Assembly (NCBI GenBank): GCA_029207755.1
Contig: JARCOQ010000012.1
Span: 868,001 to 932,000 of the forward strand
Reading direction: 5' to 3'
Source: Chamaea fasciata
Taxonomy: Eukaryota > Chordata > Aves > Passeriformes > Sylviidae
Length of the DNA stretch: 64,000 bases
The translations under genes and the position numbers were made by a program. Below are positions 50,077 to 62,085 of the stretch, piece after piece. How positions within the stretch are numbered: the stretch's first letter is position 1; each line of letters opens with the position of its first letter. Below the pieces are notes generated by a model. It was not told the origin of the DNA, ran no database searches, and saw nothing but the letters and a program-made list of their open reading frames with translations.

Positions 50077-50820
50077 CTCGGAGTGTGGCGTGTGCCCCCT
50101 CACGGAGTGTGGCGTGTGCCCCCTCACGGAGTGTGGCCCGTGCCCCCTCACGGAGTGTGGCGTGTGTCCCCTCACAGAGTGTGGCCCGTGTCCCCTCACG
50201 GAGTGTGGCCCGTGTCCCCTCACGGAGTGTGGCGTGTGTCCCCTCACGGAGTGTGGGGTGTGTCCCCTCACGGAGTGTGGCCCGTGTCCCCTCACGGAGT
50301 GTGGCCCGTGTCCCCTCACGGAGTGTGGCGTGTGTTCCCTCACGGAGTGTGGCCCGTGTCCCCTCACGGAGTGTGGCGTGTGCCCCCTCACAGAGTGTGG
50401 CCCGTGTCCCCTCACGGAGTGTGGCCCGTGTCCCCTCACGGAGTGCGGCCCGTGTCCCCTCACGGAGTGTGGCGTGTGTTCCCTCACGGAGTGTGGCCCG
50501 TGTCCCCTCACGGAGTGTGGCGTGTGCCCCCTCACAGAGTGTGGCCCGTGTCCCCTCACGGAGTGTGGCCCGTGCCCCCTCACGGAGTGTGGCCCGTGTC
50601 CCCTCACGGAGTGTGGCCCGTGTCCCCTCACGGAGTGTGGCCCGTGTCCCCTCACGGAGTGTGGCGTGTGCCCCCTCACGGAGTGTGGCCCGTGTCCCCT
50701 CACAGAGTGCGGCCCGTGCCCCCTCACGGAGTGTGGCCCGTGTCCCCTCACGGAGTGTGGCGTGTGCCCCCTCACAGAGTGCGGCCCGTGTCCCCTCACG
50801 GAGTGTGGCGTGTGCTCCCT
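50077..50820. repeat. Minisatellite, 24-bp unit, 31 copies
   Basis: The unit GAGTGTGGCCCGTGTCCCCT plus CACG repeats 31 times with two main variants (GGCCCGTG and GGCGTGTG). A six-unit, 144-bp higher-order duplication is visible: the rare TTCCCT variant occurs at 50335 and again at 50479. As 24 is divisible by three, each forward frame encodes a perfect eight-residue repeat (for example CPLTECGP) over 286-557 codons. I see no start, splice or codon signature that makes this a protein. Confidence 0.97.
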
Positions 50821-50988
50821 GCCTCGTGCCGCCTCACACACACGCACACCCCGACACACCTGCAGACCCACAGACACACCGACAGACACACCGACAGACG
50901 CACCGACAGACGCACACACACTGACACACCCCACACACACCGTCGGAGCGTGGAGCGCGCCTGCCTCGTGCCGCCTCACACCCCACAT

Positions 50989-51035
<47 letters not shown>

Positions 51036-51065
51036 CACTCACACTCACACCCCCCGACACACACC

Positions 51066-51102
<37 letters not shown>
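50821..51102. repeat. CA-rich microsatellite cluster
   Basis: Degenerate ACACCGAC-type repeats (50829-50940) are followed by two pure CA runs (about 50988-51028 and 51069-51102) separated by TCACACTCAC variants. The segment CTGCCTCGTGCCGCCTCACA occurs at 50819 and again at 50961, marking a local duplication. Confidence 0.93.
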
Positions 51103-51104
<2 letters not shown>

Positions 51105-51400
51105 CCCGGCGCGTGCCCGCGCTGTGCGCTGGCGCGGGGGCACCAGGGGGCAACCTCGGCCCGGGAAGCGGCGCGGCCGGGCCGGGCCGAAGCGGGTGGA
51201 ACAACGCGGAGTGAATAAACACACAACAACCACACCACAGACGCAGAACAATCACGGCCCCGAGGCAGGCGGCCGCGGACGGCCCGCGGGTAGCCGTGCT
51301 GGCAGGCACGGCTGTGGCCGGGGCTGCGGGGACACGTGTGACACGTGTGGGACGCCTCACAGCAGGTTTCAGAGCACGGTGGGTGCATCGCAGGGATGCT
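51103..51400. other. CpG-rich segment bordering the satellites
   Basis: High GC with dense CpGs (GGCGCGTGCCCGCGC, GCGGCGCGGCCGGGCCGGGC-like stretches), then TGAATAAACACACAAC near 51211. It may be an orphan CpG island or the remains of a GC-rich element. No gene is recognised. Confidence 0.35.
51139..51154 (+). promoter_or_regulatory. CTCF-like motif
   Basis: GGCACCAGGGGGCAAC is close to the CTCF core CCACCAGGGGGCGC and is the best such match I noticed in the window. It lies in a CpG-rich segment directly beside CA repeats. Binding is inferred only. Confidence 0.4.
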
Positions 51401-54007
51401 GAGTCCCTATGGATCACCAGCTTTCAGGGATCACAAGGGGAAGACAAGTCTAGAGGACGCGCCCAGGCTGTGGTGTAATGCTGGACATTCCTGAGCGTCA
51501 GGCTTTCCTAAATTGTCTCCTGGGCAAACAGCCTAAAAGCAGCCTCTGTGCTCTGACGTACAGCGCCTTGTTTCCCTGGGCGTTTTGCCCGGGTGAAGAA
51601 CCCGGGCCTCGCTCCCAGATTTTTATCTGGAGAACTGCAGATATTTATCCAGGCTGGTCCAGCCTGACCCAGACTGCCAGGGCCCAGCCCTGCCCCTGCA
51701 GCCAGACCTTCCCCCCATCTCCTCCCTCTCGGCAGTGACAACAAATCCATCGCCACCGTGTTCACCCAGCATTATCTTATCAAACAGAGAGGGGGGATAA
51801 TATTGATCCTTTCCTCCGATTTTAAAAAGAGGGTGAGGGGGGAAAAAAGAAAAAACCCAAGAAGGGGAAAGTGGACAAAGAGAGGCGAAATCAAACCCCC
51901 GAGCAACAAAGGAAGAAAACCAGGTGGAAGACGGGAATTGTTTTCTGAAGGCCAGCTAAGTGGAGAATTGAAACGAGGGAGGCTCTGTGAGAGGACTGGG
52001 GGATGAAAGCGAGCGAGGGTAAGAAACACAAGGGCTATATAAGTCTGAAAATGGCTAGAAAGAACAAGGGAGAGAGGAGACAAGAATGGAAACCTCTGAT
52101 GTTGGCAGGAAATGTTGTGATTCTAAAGATGAAACAACTCGTGGGGAAAGAAAATGGGAAAAAATACCCCTGTGTATTTCCTAGGGTGAACTCGAGCAGC
52201 AAATGAAGAGGCAGAGGCAGCTGCCGGACAGCGCTGGGCAGGAACGAGGCGGTGCTGTGTCCTCTGAAGGAGAATTCGGGGTTAGGAAATTACACCCCTT
52301 CACAAGGCCAAGCGTTTTCCAAGCCTGCTCCAGCTGCAGCCGCAGATGTGGCTTAAAAAGCCGAGCAAGAGGCCTGTCCCCTGTGGCAGGACTATTTATT
52401 CTGTGGCCATAAGATTATGGCCATGAGGGGAATAAGGAGAGATGGGCTGGAGAGATCCTTAAAACTGCCAGACTCATGCGAGACGAGTTATAAAGGTCAT
52501 ACGTGGAGTCCAGGAAGAGAAACTTGATGGCTTTCCTACTTATCTAGGAAATGATTACAGAAAAGTTTATCATGCGTGTTTTCACTGTCCCCTGCATGTT
52601 GGGAGCTTTAATTCCTTTGGACGGGCGCCAGTGTGTTAGGAAAAAAATGCTGGGGCGAGGGAAGGAATAGATTTACTAGAAAAAACTGCATTCCTTCCAA
52701 CCTTTCTGCAGCTTCTTAAAAACATACAAAAAGCCTCCTTCAAGCTGCTCAGTGCCATACCAATTTCCTGTGTAGACCTGGATATTAGTATATGTTTTTC
52801 TGTGTCTCCGAAGTTTCCCAAGTTACCTAATGCATGCTCAGCATGGAGCATTTTTAAATGAGTTAGTCTTTATTGAATTATGATTTCCAGCAGTCACTAA
52901 TAACAAAATTCAAATTGCTCCAGCAGACGAGGATTTGAAGAATGCTGAGAAGAAACTGAGTTTTTAAGAGAGTCTAGAAGAGCCACCCACTGCTTGTGTA
53001 TAGTAACCGTGAGCCTCTCAACGGAATACTTCAAATAGTTAATTAGATTTGCTAAAAAAATAATAAAAAATCAGTCATTAGGCGTTCCCACTCTGGAGAC
53101 GCTGAATAAAGGCTGTTACTGGCACACCTACGGCTCTGGCAAAAAATGAAGCTAAAAATAGGGGGAGGTTTAAATAAAGTTTCAGGTTTTCCTCACACTG
53201 TCCCTGCAGTGGGCACGATGCAATTAGCAACACATCCAAAGGAGAAGGGGGAACTTTTATTCCATTAGGACTTCTTTTTTACCTCGGGAATTTCTTCAGG
53301 CTGCTAAAGAGGCATTTTTCAAGCAAGGAATAATAGGGAGGCACGGAGCCCATCCACAGCACGTGGGGCTGGAAACTGCAGCTCACCTGCAAACTGAATT
53401 TGCTCTATTTTGTTAACCATTTATTTTGTCTTTACTGGCTGTTCAAAGGGAAGTGTGATAATCCCACTGTTCCTCACTCGCTCAGCGGGGAGTTTAATCT
53501 AATAAAGCTATTACAGCCGAATGGATTAAAGCAACGTGAAGCATTAGTAATTTGAGGAGCAGTTAAAGAATGTTAACGCTGAGCCTCTGCGCGGATTCTT
53601 CTCCAAACACGATCCCAGAGATGAAAGCAGAGCTGCTACTCAATATGTCATTTTTCAGGCACAAAATTTAATTCTTTCAGCCTCCTCATCCAGATGTTTA
53701 TAGTGAAGAGCAAGAGGCTGCCCATTACTGAACAACTGCTGAAACCAGAGGCTGACCAGAGTGGGCAGGCTTTCAGTCAACCCAGTTTTCATTAATCCTT
53801 CTGCTACAATAATATCTTTTTCAGAAAGAGAGATGCATGACCAAAGTCATCTGATATGATGTATTGGGATGAACTGCAGTATTAAAAGCTGAGGCACTTC
53901 AGCTTTTTTATGTTCCCTGTCTCACCCCCTTGGTGCAGCAGATGTGGAGCATCACTGCCAGGAGGGCTGCGAGCCACGGTGTAGCCAGGCGGGGATGGGA
54001 TGGGATA
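51401..54007. other. Gene-free unique sequence, several CNE-like stretches
   Basis: A purine-skewed stretch (51780-52150) carries a TATA box at 52036. From 52440 to 53700 the DNA is AT-rich, non-repetitive and dense in homeodomain-type cores (AGTTAATTAGATT near 53037; AATCTAATAAAGC and GGATTAAAGC near 53498-53533). I see no exon. Confidence 0.4.
52036..52043 (+). promoter_or_regulatory. TATA box-like sequence
   Basis: GGGCTATATAAGTC is a near-consensus TATA element in purine-rich DNA. No CpG island or coding frame follows within reach, so it may be fortuitous or drive a non-coding transcript. Confidence 0.2.
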
Positions 54008-54142
54008 ATGGATGGATGGATGGATGGATGGATGGATGGATGGATGGATGGACGGATGGATGGATGGATGGAGAAGGACTGCAGAGCCACAGCATGGCCA
54101 GCAGGCACAGGATGGATGGATGGGATGGGCGGATGGATGGAT
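54008..54142. repeat. GGAT tetranucleotide microsatellite
   Basis: About 16 GGAT units (54008-54072, one GGAC interruption) are followed after about 40 bases by a smaller GGAT patch (about 54108-54142). The DGWM and PSIH peptide repeats are artefacts. Confidence 0.95.
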
Positions 54143-57126
54143 CTGGAAATGGAGATTAATACATTCAAAATTCCTCTTCTGGTCTTCTTTACAGTATTTC
54201 CCATGAAAAAAACACCTCCACGCTGACATATGCATCGATACATAGCAGCCAGATAATTTCTAGGAAATACAGGGGGAAACTTGGAAACTGGACTTGAAGC
54301 ATGAAAGTAGCTGGCAGCTTAACTATGAAAAAATCTATTGTCTCTACATGATGCAAGTTCCACTTAATTCAGTCACTGGTTAATTTGTTTCTTTGTTTAA
54401 TATGATAGAAACCCCAGGGATCGAATAATTCATAATAAAATTATATTAGTACTTTATTTTTGTCATTTCTGATTGCTCTGAGCAAGCATTATTGAATAGT
54501 TTGATCGTGGGATACAGAAAGTTACCATTTAATTAATATGAAAGGTGCCTAAATTTTGAATAATATTGAAGAAAAAAGCCTTAGGACGTGGCAGGAGACT
54601 CGGTGTGTTATTAACTCTCTTGCTCTCTGTGCTGTGTTGGCTGTCAGCTTTGGGTGCACTTGGAGTTAGGGGTTTAATCTCTACCGCCTGGAGCTGCTCG
54701 GGAGGCTGCGGTCAGCACACAACAGCTGGACTGACACCACGGAGGAGATCTCGGGTGGGTGCCAGGGGCTGGCTGCTGCCCCCGTGGTCCTTGGCTTTAG
54801 GGGTCACTCATCAGTGATAACCAGCGAGCAGCAGGGTGAGCGCAGGAACCACCAACCTGTCGCTGAGGCCTTGACAAGAACCGCCAGTGCTGGGGCCACA
54901 CGTTCACGCGGACAGAGTCACACCAAAAATGGCCATAAATGCTTTTTTAGCTGAAATCAATGAAGTCCACCTGTCTGACACTACCGTAAGGCAAAAAGAA
55001 ATCCCAGGAATTAAAGGAGCTCCCTAAGAAAAACAAACAAACAAACTTGTATGAAAGCACAGACAAGTAAAACCTGGCCTCTAGAACCTTTAGCAGAGAG
55101 GTTTCACAGCATCCCTAAATCTGCGGCCACCTTTTAGCACTCATATAGTGGGAAGCTTTGTGGGACACCCTGGCCAAGTCGCCCTTGGCACAGAGTGAGT
55201 TTATGCTCTTTAATGTGGTTGGTAGAAAAGGTAACAGTTAATTAGCACAGGAGAGGATAGTGAGGAAAGCGGGGAACCGACAACACAACTGGCAACGAAA
55301 ATCGATGTTAATAAGCAGAAGGAAATGTATACTAGAGGCAAAAACTCATGTATTTATAGACTCAACAATATCCCAGATCAACAGGGTCAGAACAAAACAT
55401 GTTTCTGTTACACATCCTGTTGGAGTATCCCAGAGGAAGTCACTGAAGACACCAACACAGCCAGGTTAAATCAACAAGATTTCCTAATTAATAAGTTTAG
55501 AAATATATTAGACCTTGTACCTCAGGATTTCTGTCAGTCTTTCACTCCTGGAACAAAGTAAGGGACACGTTTTGGGGTGGGACTGTGGGGCACCAGTGTC
55601 CTCTGAGGTTCCTGGGTTATCCCCCTTACAGCCAGGGATGAGGAGCAGCCAGCAGAACAAAACAGACTCTGCTTTCCCTCAGCACAAAGTCACATTAGTT
55701 TGAAATCCCAGAGTCTCTGATTCAATTTGGGAGCTGCAGTGGCGTCCCCAACAACACAGCTCATCCATCTTACACTGCTCATGCTGCTGAGCCTCTCTGT
55801 GGCTTGTGAGCCACCCAGCTCAGCTCTGCAGCTTTCATCTCGCTGTGCACGCTGCCCAGGGTTGCACCACACAGCAATTTTTAAGGAACCTGTCTTTCTA
55901 CTCGTATGTCTTTAAAAATGAGGCTTTCTACACACACATCCAGATATTGCGATTTGACATTCCCACAGAAAACTCAATTTTCTCCCCACAGCAACAGGCC
56001 ACTGACGGTATTTATGAAGGCGTTAGAGCTCATTCTGTTGCCTTCTGTAAAGACTGCACATATTCCTGTTCAGTATAATAGTTTCAAATACAAACTATCT
56101 GGTCTCTGTTGATGTGACCACAGAGTGGGAGCTGGGATGGAGCCGGAGAAGTTTGCACAAGTTTCTTTCTGTCATCACTATTTCCAACATGCAAAGGCTT
56201 TTTCATTGCTGGGAGTAATTGAATAAATGTTCAGGTTGTATCTAATCAACTCAGTCCTCATTTTCAGGTCATAAGCAGCTTGCCACTACCTTGGCCAACA
56301 AACACAGGACATTGGCGCTCTCCACCTTTCCTACCAGATACAGAAATGCTGTTTGTCATCAATCAGCTCTCTAAAGAGAGGGTTACAACTTCAACAGTAT
56401 TCATTTCTAAACCCAGCTGAAGCATTTTAGAAAGTCCCCGATGCTCATTACCCATCACTGCCCAGCAGCCGTGAATGCCCACTCTGCCCAGACCCTCTTT
56501 AACCCTGACCTGCACGCAGAAGGTGCTGGAACGGCACCATGAGAAAACCCGAGACAAGCTGGTTAGTTTAAAATATCTCTTGGGACAGTGTGTCCAGTAT
56601 TCCCGCCGATTACCCAGGAGCACCACCAAGGGGAGTTCCCGTTTGGCTGCAGCAGGCCGAGCCCCTTGGCTGACCCCAGCATTCCCACAGGCTCCCTGCA
56701 GCACTGTCAGCTTTGGGCCCTCCACGGAGGGCCGGGCAGAGCCCACACCAGTGCTGGGTAACTGACCGAGGCACATCTCCTGCCAGCACCTGATAGCTTG
56801 GTTACTCCCTGAAGCATGAGATTTGGATGCCCTGCGATGTTTATTTGATGTGTTTGGGAGCATTGAAGTTATTCCTCCCAACACCTCGACTTCCTTGCTT
56901 TGCTGAAACGTTTGACTCCAAAGCACTTCAGGACACATGGTCCCTCGGCAAAGAGGGAAGGTGAGAAAACAGCCAGGGCCGGTTGCCTTCCCCTGTCCTG
57001 CCAGCCCTGCTGTTCCTCCGAGACCTCCAGCATCATCCAGCACGGTGTGGAGTCAGCCATGTGCGAATTCCGCACTTACTGCTAGCTCATTTAATCGCTC
57101 CATTTCCAGCCCTGTAACCAGAAGAA
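54143..57126. other. Gene-free unique sequence
   Basis: AT-rich at 54220-54560 (many TAAT/ATTA cores), mixed thereafter, with a short AAAC repeat near 55028-55046. The 226-codon minus frame at 56363-57043 has no recognisable protein feature. No exon or transposon is supported. Confidence 0.4.
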
Positions 57127-57450
57127 AGTGTTTCTCTCCGCTAGAATAACCTTCCTGCCCGGCCTGGGTGCAGCGCCGGCTCCGCCGACACTCGCTGGGG
57201 TGTCCGGCAGAAGTGCGCCGAGCAGCCGGGACCAGCGGGGAGCCCGGGAGGCAATGTCCCGCCAGGGCTGCCGCAATCCTGCCGGGCTACCTTTGGCCTT
57301 GGGCTGCGCTCTGTGGGGTGATCGGTTAACCCAGGACCACGGGACGGACCCGCGTCACTGCAGAACCGGCACCGAGAATAAACCTGCCAAGTGTTCCTTT
57401 TCCACTTTCTGCTGCTCCAGCCTTACCTACAATCCTCCGTGGGGAACGAA
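57127..57450. other. CpG-rich segment ending in AATAAA, origin unclear
   Basis: About 250 bases of CpG-rich DNA (57150-57370) end with GAGAATAAACCTGCC near 57376 and a pyrimidine-rich tail. The layout is compatible with a solo LTR or a small orphan island. Clear LTR termini and target duplications were not seen. Confidence 0.25.
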
Positions 57451-58800
57451 TGCCTTGATCTTATCCAAACATTTCTTTTGCCTCTTTCATCACCTTCTGT
57501 AGCTGTGCCTTACTTGCTTGGCAAGTACCCGCTGCAGCTTGAACAAGTGCAAAACCTAAACTAACCAAGAAGCACCTGCTGGGAAAATAAACAGAAACTG
57601 ACTGTGTTTGGAAAACTTTTCTCCTTTGTTTTCCAAGATATTCACAACAGGGGATAAAGCTATCCTCCTTGCAGGTCCAGTGTAAATAGTTCTTTCCGTT
57701 AAAATTAAAATAATCAGTGTTTTTAATGCCTGTCAAGGCTTTGCAAGCACAAAATGCTGGAGGCTGAAAAGGACAAAATATAAGTCTGCAGCTGAAAACA
57801 TATATTATAACTGGTCCCTTAAACCCTGGTGTGGGATCCTTTTATCATTCCTTCATTCCAAGGTTAGTGGGTTATTAACCTGTATCCTGAGGGAGAAAAG
57901 ATGCACATCAATTATATCAATTGAATAGACAAATGAAAATCAAATTAAAAATTTAACACGTGCCACCATAATTACAATACAGAGCTACTACGAGGAATTT
58001 CAGCTGAGGAGTGAAACGGAGAAATGCTTCCCAAGTGCAATTTACAGGAGTAGGAAAAGTAGCCAGAGATGGGAATTATACTGAAACTAAAGCCCATACA
58101 GGAGAAAAATTACTTTCTAAATCTGCCACCCACTGAGAACTTTTGATTGCAATTTTAGACTAGGATGCAAAAATATTTAGTTCATTTAAGCAATTAACTG
58201 TGTTTATGTTGTGTAATTACACGTATTGACATTGGCATATTGAAACGATTAAATAAACAATGGCAACACTTCAGCCTTTCCTGCTATTTACACATCCCAA
58301 CAAGTTGCAGCCCCGTGAAGCTTCCAGCTGGCGAAGTCCTTCTGGGAGCATGGGATGCACCAGGGGTCTGGCCACAGCCAGGCTGTCACCTTCCGTGGCT
58401 GCAGCTGGTGTGGGAGAGGCAAAGGCGCACTCAGCTCATTCCAGGATCTCCAGGGCATGGCAGAGGACAGAGAGAGGCCGGAGAAAGCAAAGCACCGGGA
58501 GGAGGGCCGGCAGGCGTTGAGGAACCTGCACTGAGTGTCTGGAACACACGTCAAGGGCAGCCTTTCCCCAGCGTTCCCAGGGCCCAAGGACAACCGCTGG
58601 ACACACGTTCAACAGCTGCTTTGAAGTGCCGAAAGAGCCGTTTGGAGGTTGTGGAGCAATCCTGCCCAGGCTGCAGCAGTAAAGGCCTCCCTTGGGGGCA
58701 GCCAAACCCTTCCCTTTGGGGAACAGGCCTGGCCGAGCCCCTGTGCTGCTGCTGCTCACAGCCTTCAGCTCCTCCTCGCTGTGCCATCCAGCCAGAAACC
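57451..58800. other. Gene-free unique sequence
   Basis: AT-rich CNE-like DNA at 57880-58260 (AATTAAATATT-like and TTAATT cores) is followed by GC-richer DNA leading into the 25-bp repeat. No exon is recognised. Confidence 0.4.
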
Positions 58801-58925
58801 TTCCTACCAACAGCTCCCAGGAACGTTCCTACCAACGGCTCCCAGGAACGTTCCTACCAACGGCTCCCAGGAACGTTCCTACCAACGGCTCCCAGGAACG
58901 TCCCTACCAACAGCTCCCAGCATCC
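58801..58925. repeat. Five-copy 25-bp tandem repeat
   Basis: TTCCTACCAACGGCTCCCAG followed by GAACG repeats exactly five times, at 58801, 58826, 58851, 58876 and 58901. The inner copies are near-identical and the outer copies carry CAG for CGG, a young and homogeneous array. A plus frame of 286 codons (58240-59100) spans it and therefore shows a 25-residue peptide repeat. I see no independent evidence that it is a gene. Confidence 0.93.
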
Positions 58926-61824
58926 CACCAGCAGAGCTGGGGGAGAAGCCAGAGGCTGCACTTCGCCCTGCACATCTGCCTGTAACTCCAGCACTTGTGG
59001 CCGGGGCCAATTGCTCAGAAACAAGCAGGGAACAAAGGCGGCGCCGCAGCGGAGCGCTGCCATTTTAATGCTATTTCTGTCTGTAGAAAATCTGCCGTAA
59101 TTTGTTTACGACTACCACATTCAACAAGAGTGTGCAAATGCAAACCCACTTATGTTAATGTCCTCTCTCGCTCTCTTTCTCAGATCAGATTCTGAATAAA
59201 AATTAGGTAAATACTCTGTTTGAAAATATATAAGATGAGAACTGGTTGGGGAGGGAGCAAGAGAACCTCCAAATGCACCGTCCTATCAACCACATTATTT
59301 TTTTTTACTTAATAACTTAAGTGTACTGTTAGTGAAATTACAACCTGCTTGTGACACAATAAATTTACAACAAAACTCATTCCATAAATTATTCAATTCG
59401 CTGACTCCAACGATGCTGGGAAATATCACCATGAGCAGATGATTAGCATGTGAAAGGAAAGCCATCTCCAGCCTGAAACAATCACTGTCACACCTCCATT
59501 TGAAGATGCCTGGTGGAGTTTTGTAAAATTACCATTAGGAATACACATTTAAGGCTTTGTAGTTTCTATAAAAGCATTAAGTATTTGATTTACATTAGAT
59601 TCATTTGTTCTTTCTTCAACTGTCTCTTTTTCCTACAAACCATAACCGTTTGGATAAATGCTGGCTCAATCAAGTGTGCATTAAAACAAAGGAATTTAAG
59701 TTCAATAAAAGTGATGAATCAGAACTAGAAGCCAACCTTCCCCTTCCCTTCTCCTTCCAGGCCACAGGATTGCTCCAGCAGGAGGAATGGGCAGGTTTGG
59801 GAGAGCCAAATATTCTTTTCCCACATGGACATAAGTTCCTGGAGGGATAACCCAGCCCCTGGACCACTGATGTGGAGCTGTTGGCTCAAATGCCAAGTTC
59901 TCCTCAGTGATGGGAAGGAGAGAAGGTTGGGGATGAAGAAACATTTCTATGCAGGTAAACAGTGGAGCTCTCAGTGGACAAAACTTGGCATCTCCCAGCC
60001 TACCCTGAACCACAGCTTTTTGGGGAGCCACCAAATGAAAATTTTAGGCAAAATTCAGCAGTGGGGTCAGCACATTCCCAGCTGGAGGGAATGAGAGTCT
60101 CAGTGTAACTGGTGCCCAAGGGTCAGCAGCAGCTACCCACAAGCATGAGCAAAATCACTGGAAATGTTCCTCTGCAGCCATCCCTTACAGCTGTTCTGAT
60201 AGAGAAGGAAAAGATTAAACCCTCCCCCCGTGCTCTGCTTTAGGCCTAATTGTTTGAACAGTTCTCTTTATTCCATTCTGTGGCTCTGCAGACACCTGAT
60301 ATCTCTGATGAACGACCCACAGCCAGCCACTGCAAAACTCCACCCAGGGAGAACAGGCTGACGGAGGAACTTCCAGCACAGTTTTCTCAGGTGGCATGGA
60401 GGAGTTACCAAACGCCTCCACACAAAAGACCCTTCTGATCCAGGCACACGTGATGTAAACATCTTACCCATTAGAGCTGTTGGAAAGGCTTCCAGCATCT
60501 TCTGCCTGTTGGATTTCCCAGGTAGAGAAATTCGAGCGGTATAGGTAAAGAATTTATTTCCCTGGAAAGGAGGAAGAAGGATTCTCCTTGTTCTGGGAAT
60601 CAAAATGTTAAATTTTTATAAAATACTTTAAGAAAGAAGTCCAACAGCAGCAACCAAATGATTCAAGAGTCAGAGCCATGAGAAAATCCTCTCTCACAAG
60701 AGTGTTTTGAAATAAGAGCTGCTGGTTTCAAGCTGCATAATGACACCACCGTGTCAACCTCCTCACCAACCCTGCCCCTTGTATTACACAAATCAGAGGT
60801 TGTTCTAGAAGTGGCAACTGCAAGAAGAGGAATTTTTTCTCCTTTACCAAGCAACTTTATTGGCTGTGTGTGTGAGTGCACTGCCCCATCCAGTGACAAA
60901 CTGGATGCCGAGTTCATTACCAGCACTCAGATTCCTTCCCTACCTCCTTCCCGAAGCCTCTCCCATCTGAAAGCAGGAGCTTACATTATTCATCAGGATA
61001 ATCACAAATATGCGGGGAGCTGTAGACTTGTAATGGAGAGGCTGGCTTGTATCCCATCCAAATTCCACGCGCTTCATGGAGCTTATGACTTTCCCATAAA
61101 TTTTTGCAGCATGGGACTTACCTCCATTCTCAGCCACTCCAGCGGTCCCAAAGCAGGGACAGCTTTGGGAAAAGTTCTCATGCTCCCCCATGGAGTTTTA
61201 TTACTTCTGAAGGAAGGAGATCAAGTGGAAATCTTGTGCCACCTTCCTGTGGGCTCTCCAGGGGATGTGTTTGCCTGCACACACTGACTGCACAGAGAGA
61301 AGGCACAAACAAGTGTTCACGCTCTGAAACAGCATGCTGGAAAGTCTGTGAAAAGAAATATTTTCAAGACCACAAGAACAGCAAAATCAAGTTACTGCTG
61401 TTTCCACTCCCTCCATGAAAAAGCCAGGGAAGGCCAGTGCCCTGCTTAGAGTGGGAAGAAGACAAGAACTAGATATGTCTAACTCTGGGAGCTGGAATGA
61501 TGTTTGCAGGAGAGAATATGAAATGAGGACAGATGGGAAAGGTGTGGGACCCTCGTAGCATGTGTCACTGGAAATATCCCAACTCCTTTTAGACAAGATT
61601 ATTAAATACCAGTAATAAAGTAATAGATTAAGAAAATGGAGGTGCTTCTAAATCCCTTAAATCTAAGACCAAAACAAGATTCTTTCCCTTAAGCTTCGAA
61701 GCCATCCTGAGCAGATCCATGTCATCGGATGCAGTCCAGTAGGGGAGGAAGACACACGGCATTCACAGCCACATTAACAGTAATAGCTGTAACTTCAGCA
61801 GAAGACAGAATTATGGAGACATTA
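58926..61824. other. Gene-free unique sequence
   Basis: AT-rich, CNE-like stretches lie at 59060-59480 and 60830-61120; the latter has TTACATTATTCATC and ACAAATATGCGGGG. Otherwise this is mixed unique DNA. No recognised exon or transposon is present. Confidence 0.4.
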
Positions 61825-62085
61825 ATAAGTGATGAGATCACAAAACATCTGGAGAAACGTGAGCTGATACAAAAAGTTGCCAGCAGAGTCTTATAAAGGG
61901 CAAATCTTGTTTGACAAATCTGCTGGAATTTTTTAAAGAGGTAACACAGACTCCAGACAGGAAGAAAACACGGGACATAATCTGCTTGGATTTTAAAAGG
62001 TTATTTGACACATCACAGCCCGCAGGCCAGTGTATTAAAGTACATCAATCAAAAAATGCACCAACTTGGAGTGGACGAGGGGAAT
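61825..62085 (+). mobile_element. Ancient CR1/L3-type LINE reverse-transcriptase relic
   Basis: In one frame (from 61837) the plus strand reads ITKHLEKRELIQ. A frameshift then gives KGKSCLTNLLEFF from 61896 and, further on, CLDFKRLFDT; a third shift gives KMHQLGVDEG from about 62053. These match, in order, the conserved reverse-transcriptase region of CR1-clade LINEs: the ISKHMED-like segment, KGKSCLTNL, the VYLDFSKAFDT motif with the first catalytic aspartate, and the LxxLGLDG-like segment. At least two frameshifts and a stop show it is dead. The second catalytic motif (xADD) is not visible. It is much older than the CR1 3' fragments nearby. Confidence 0.75.

Noticed and set aside
50077..50820. 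Regular direct repeats resembling a CRISPR array
   Set aside because: The repeats are head to tail with no unique spacers, and the context is vertebrate.
49729..51417. Frames of 557, 478, 374 and 286 codons with octapeptide repeats
   Set aside because: A 24-bp tandem unit keeps its frames open without selection. The frames run on through CA microsatellites, which confirms an artefact.
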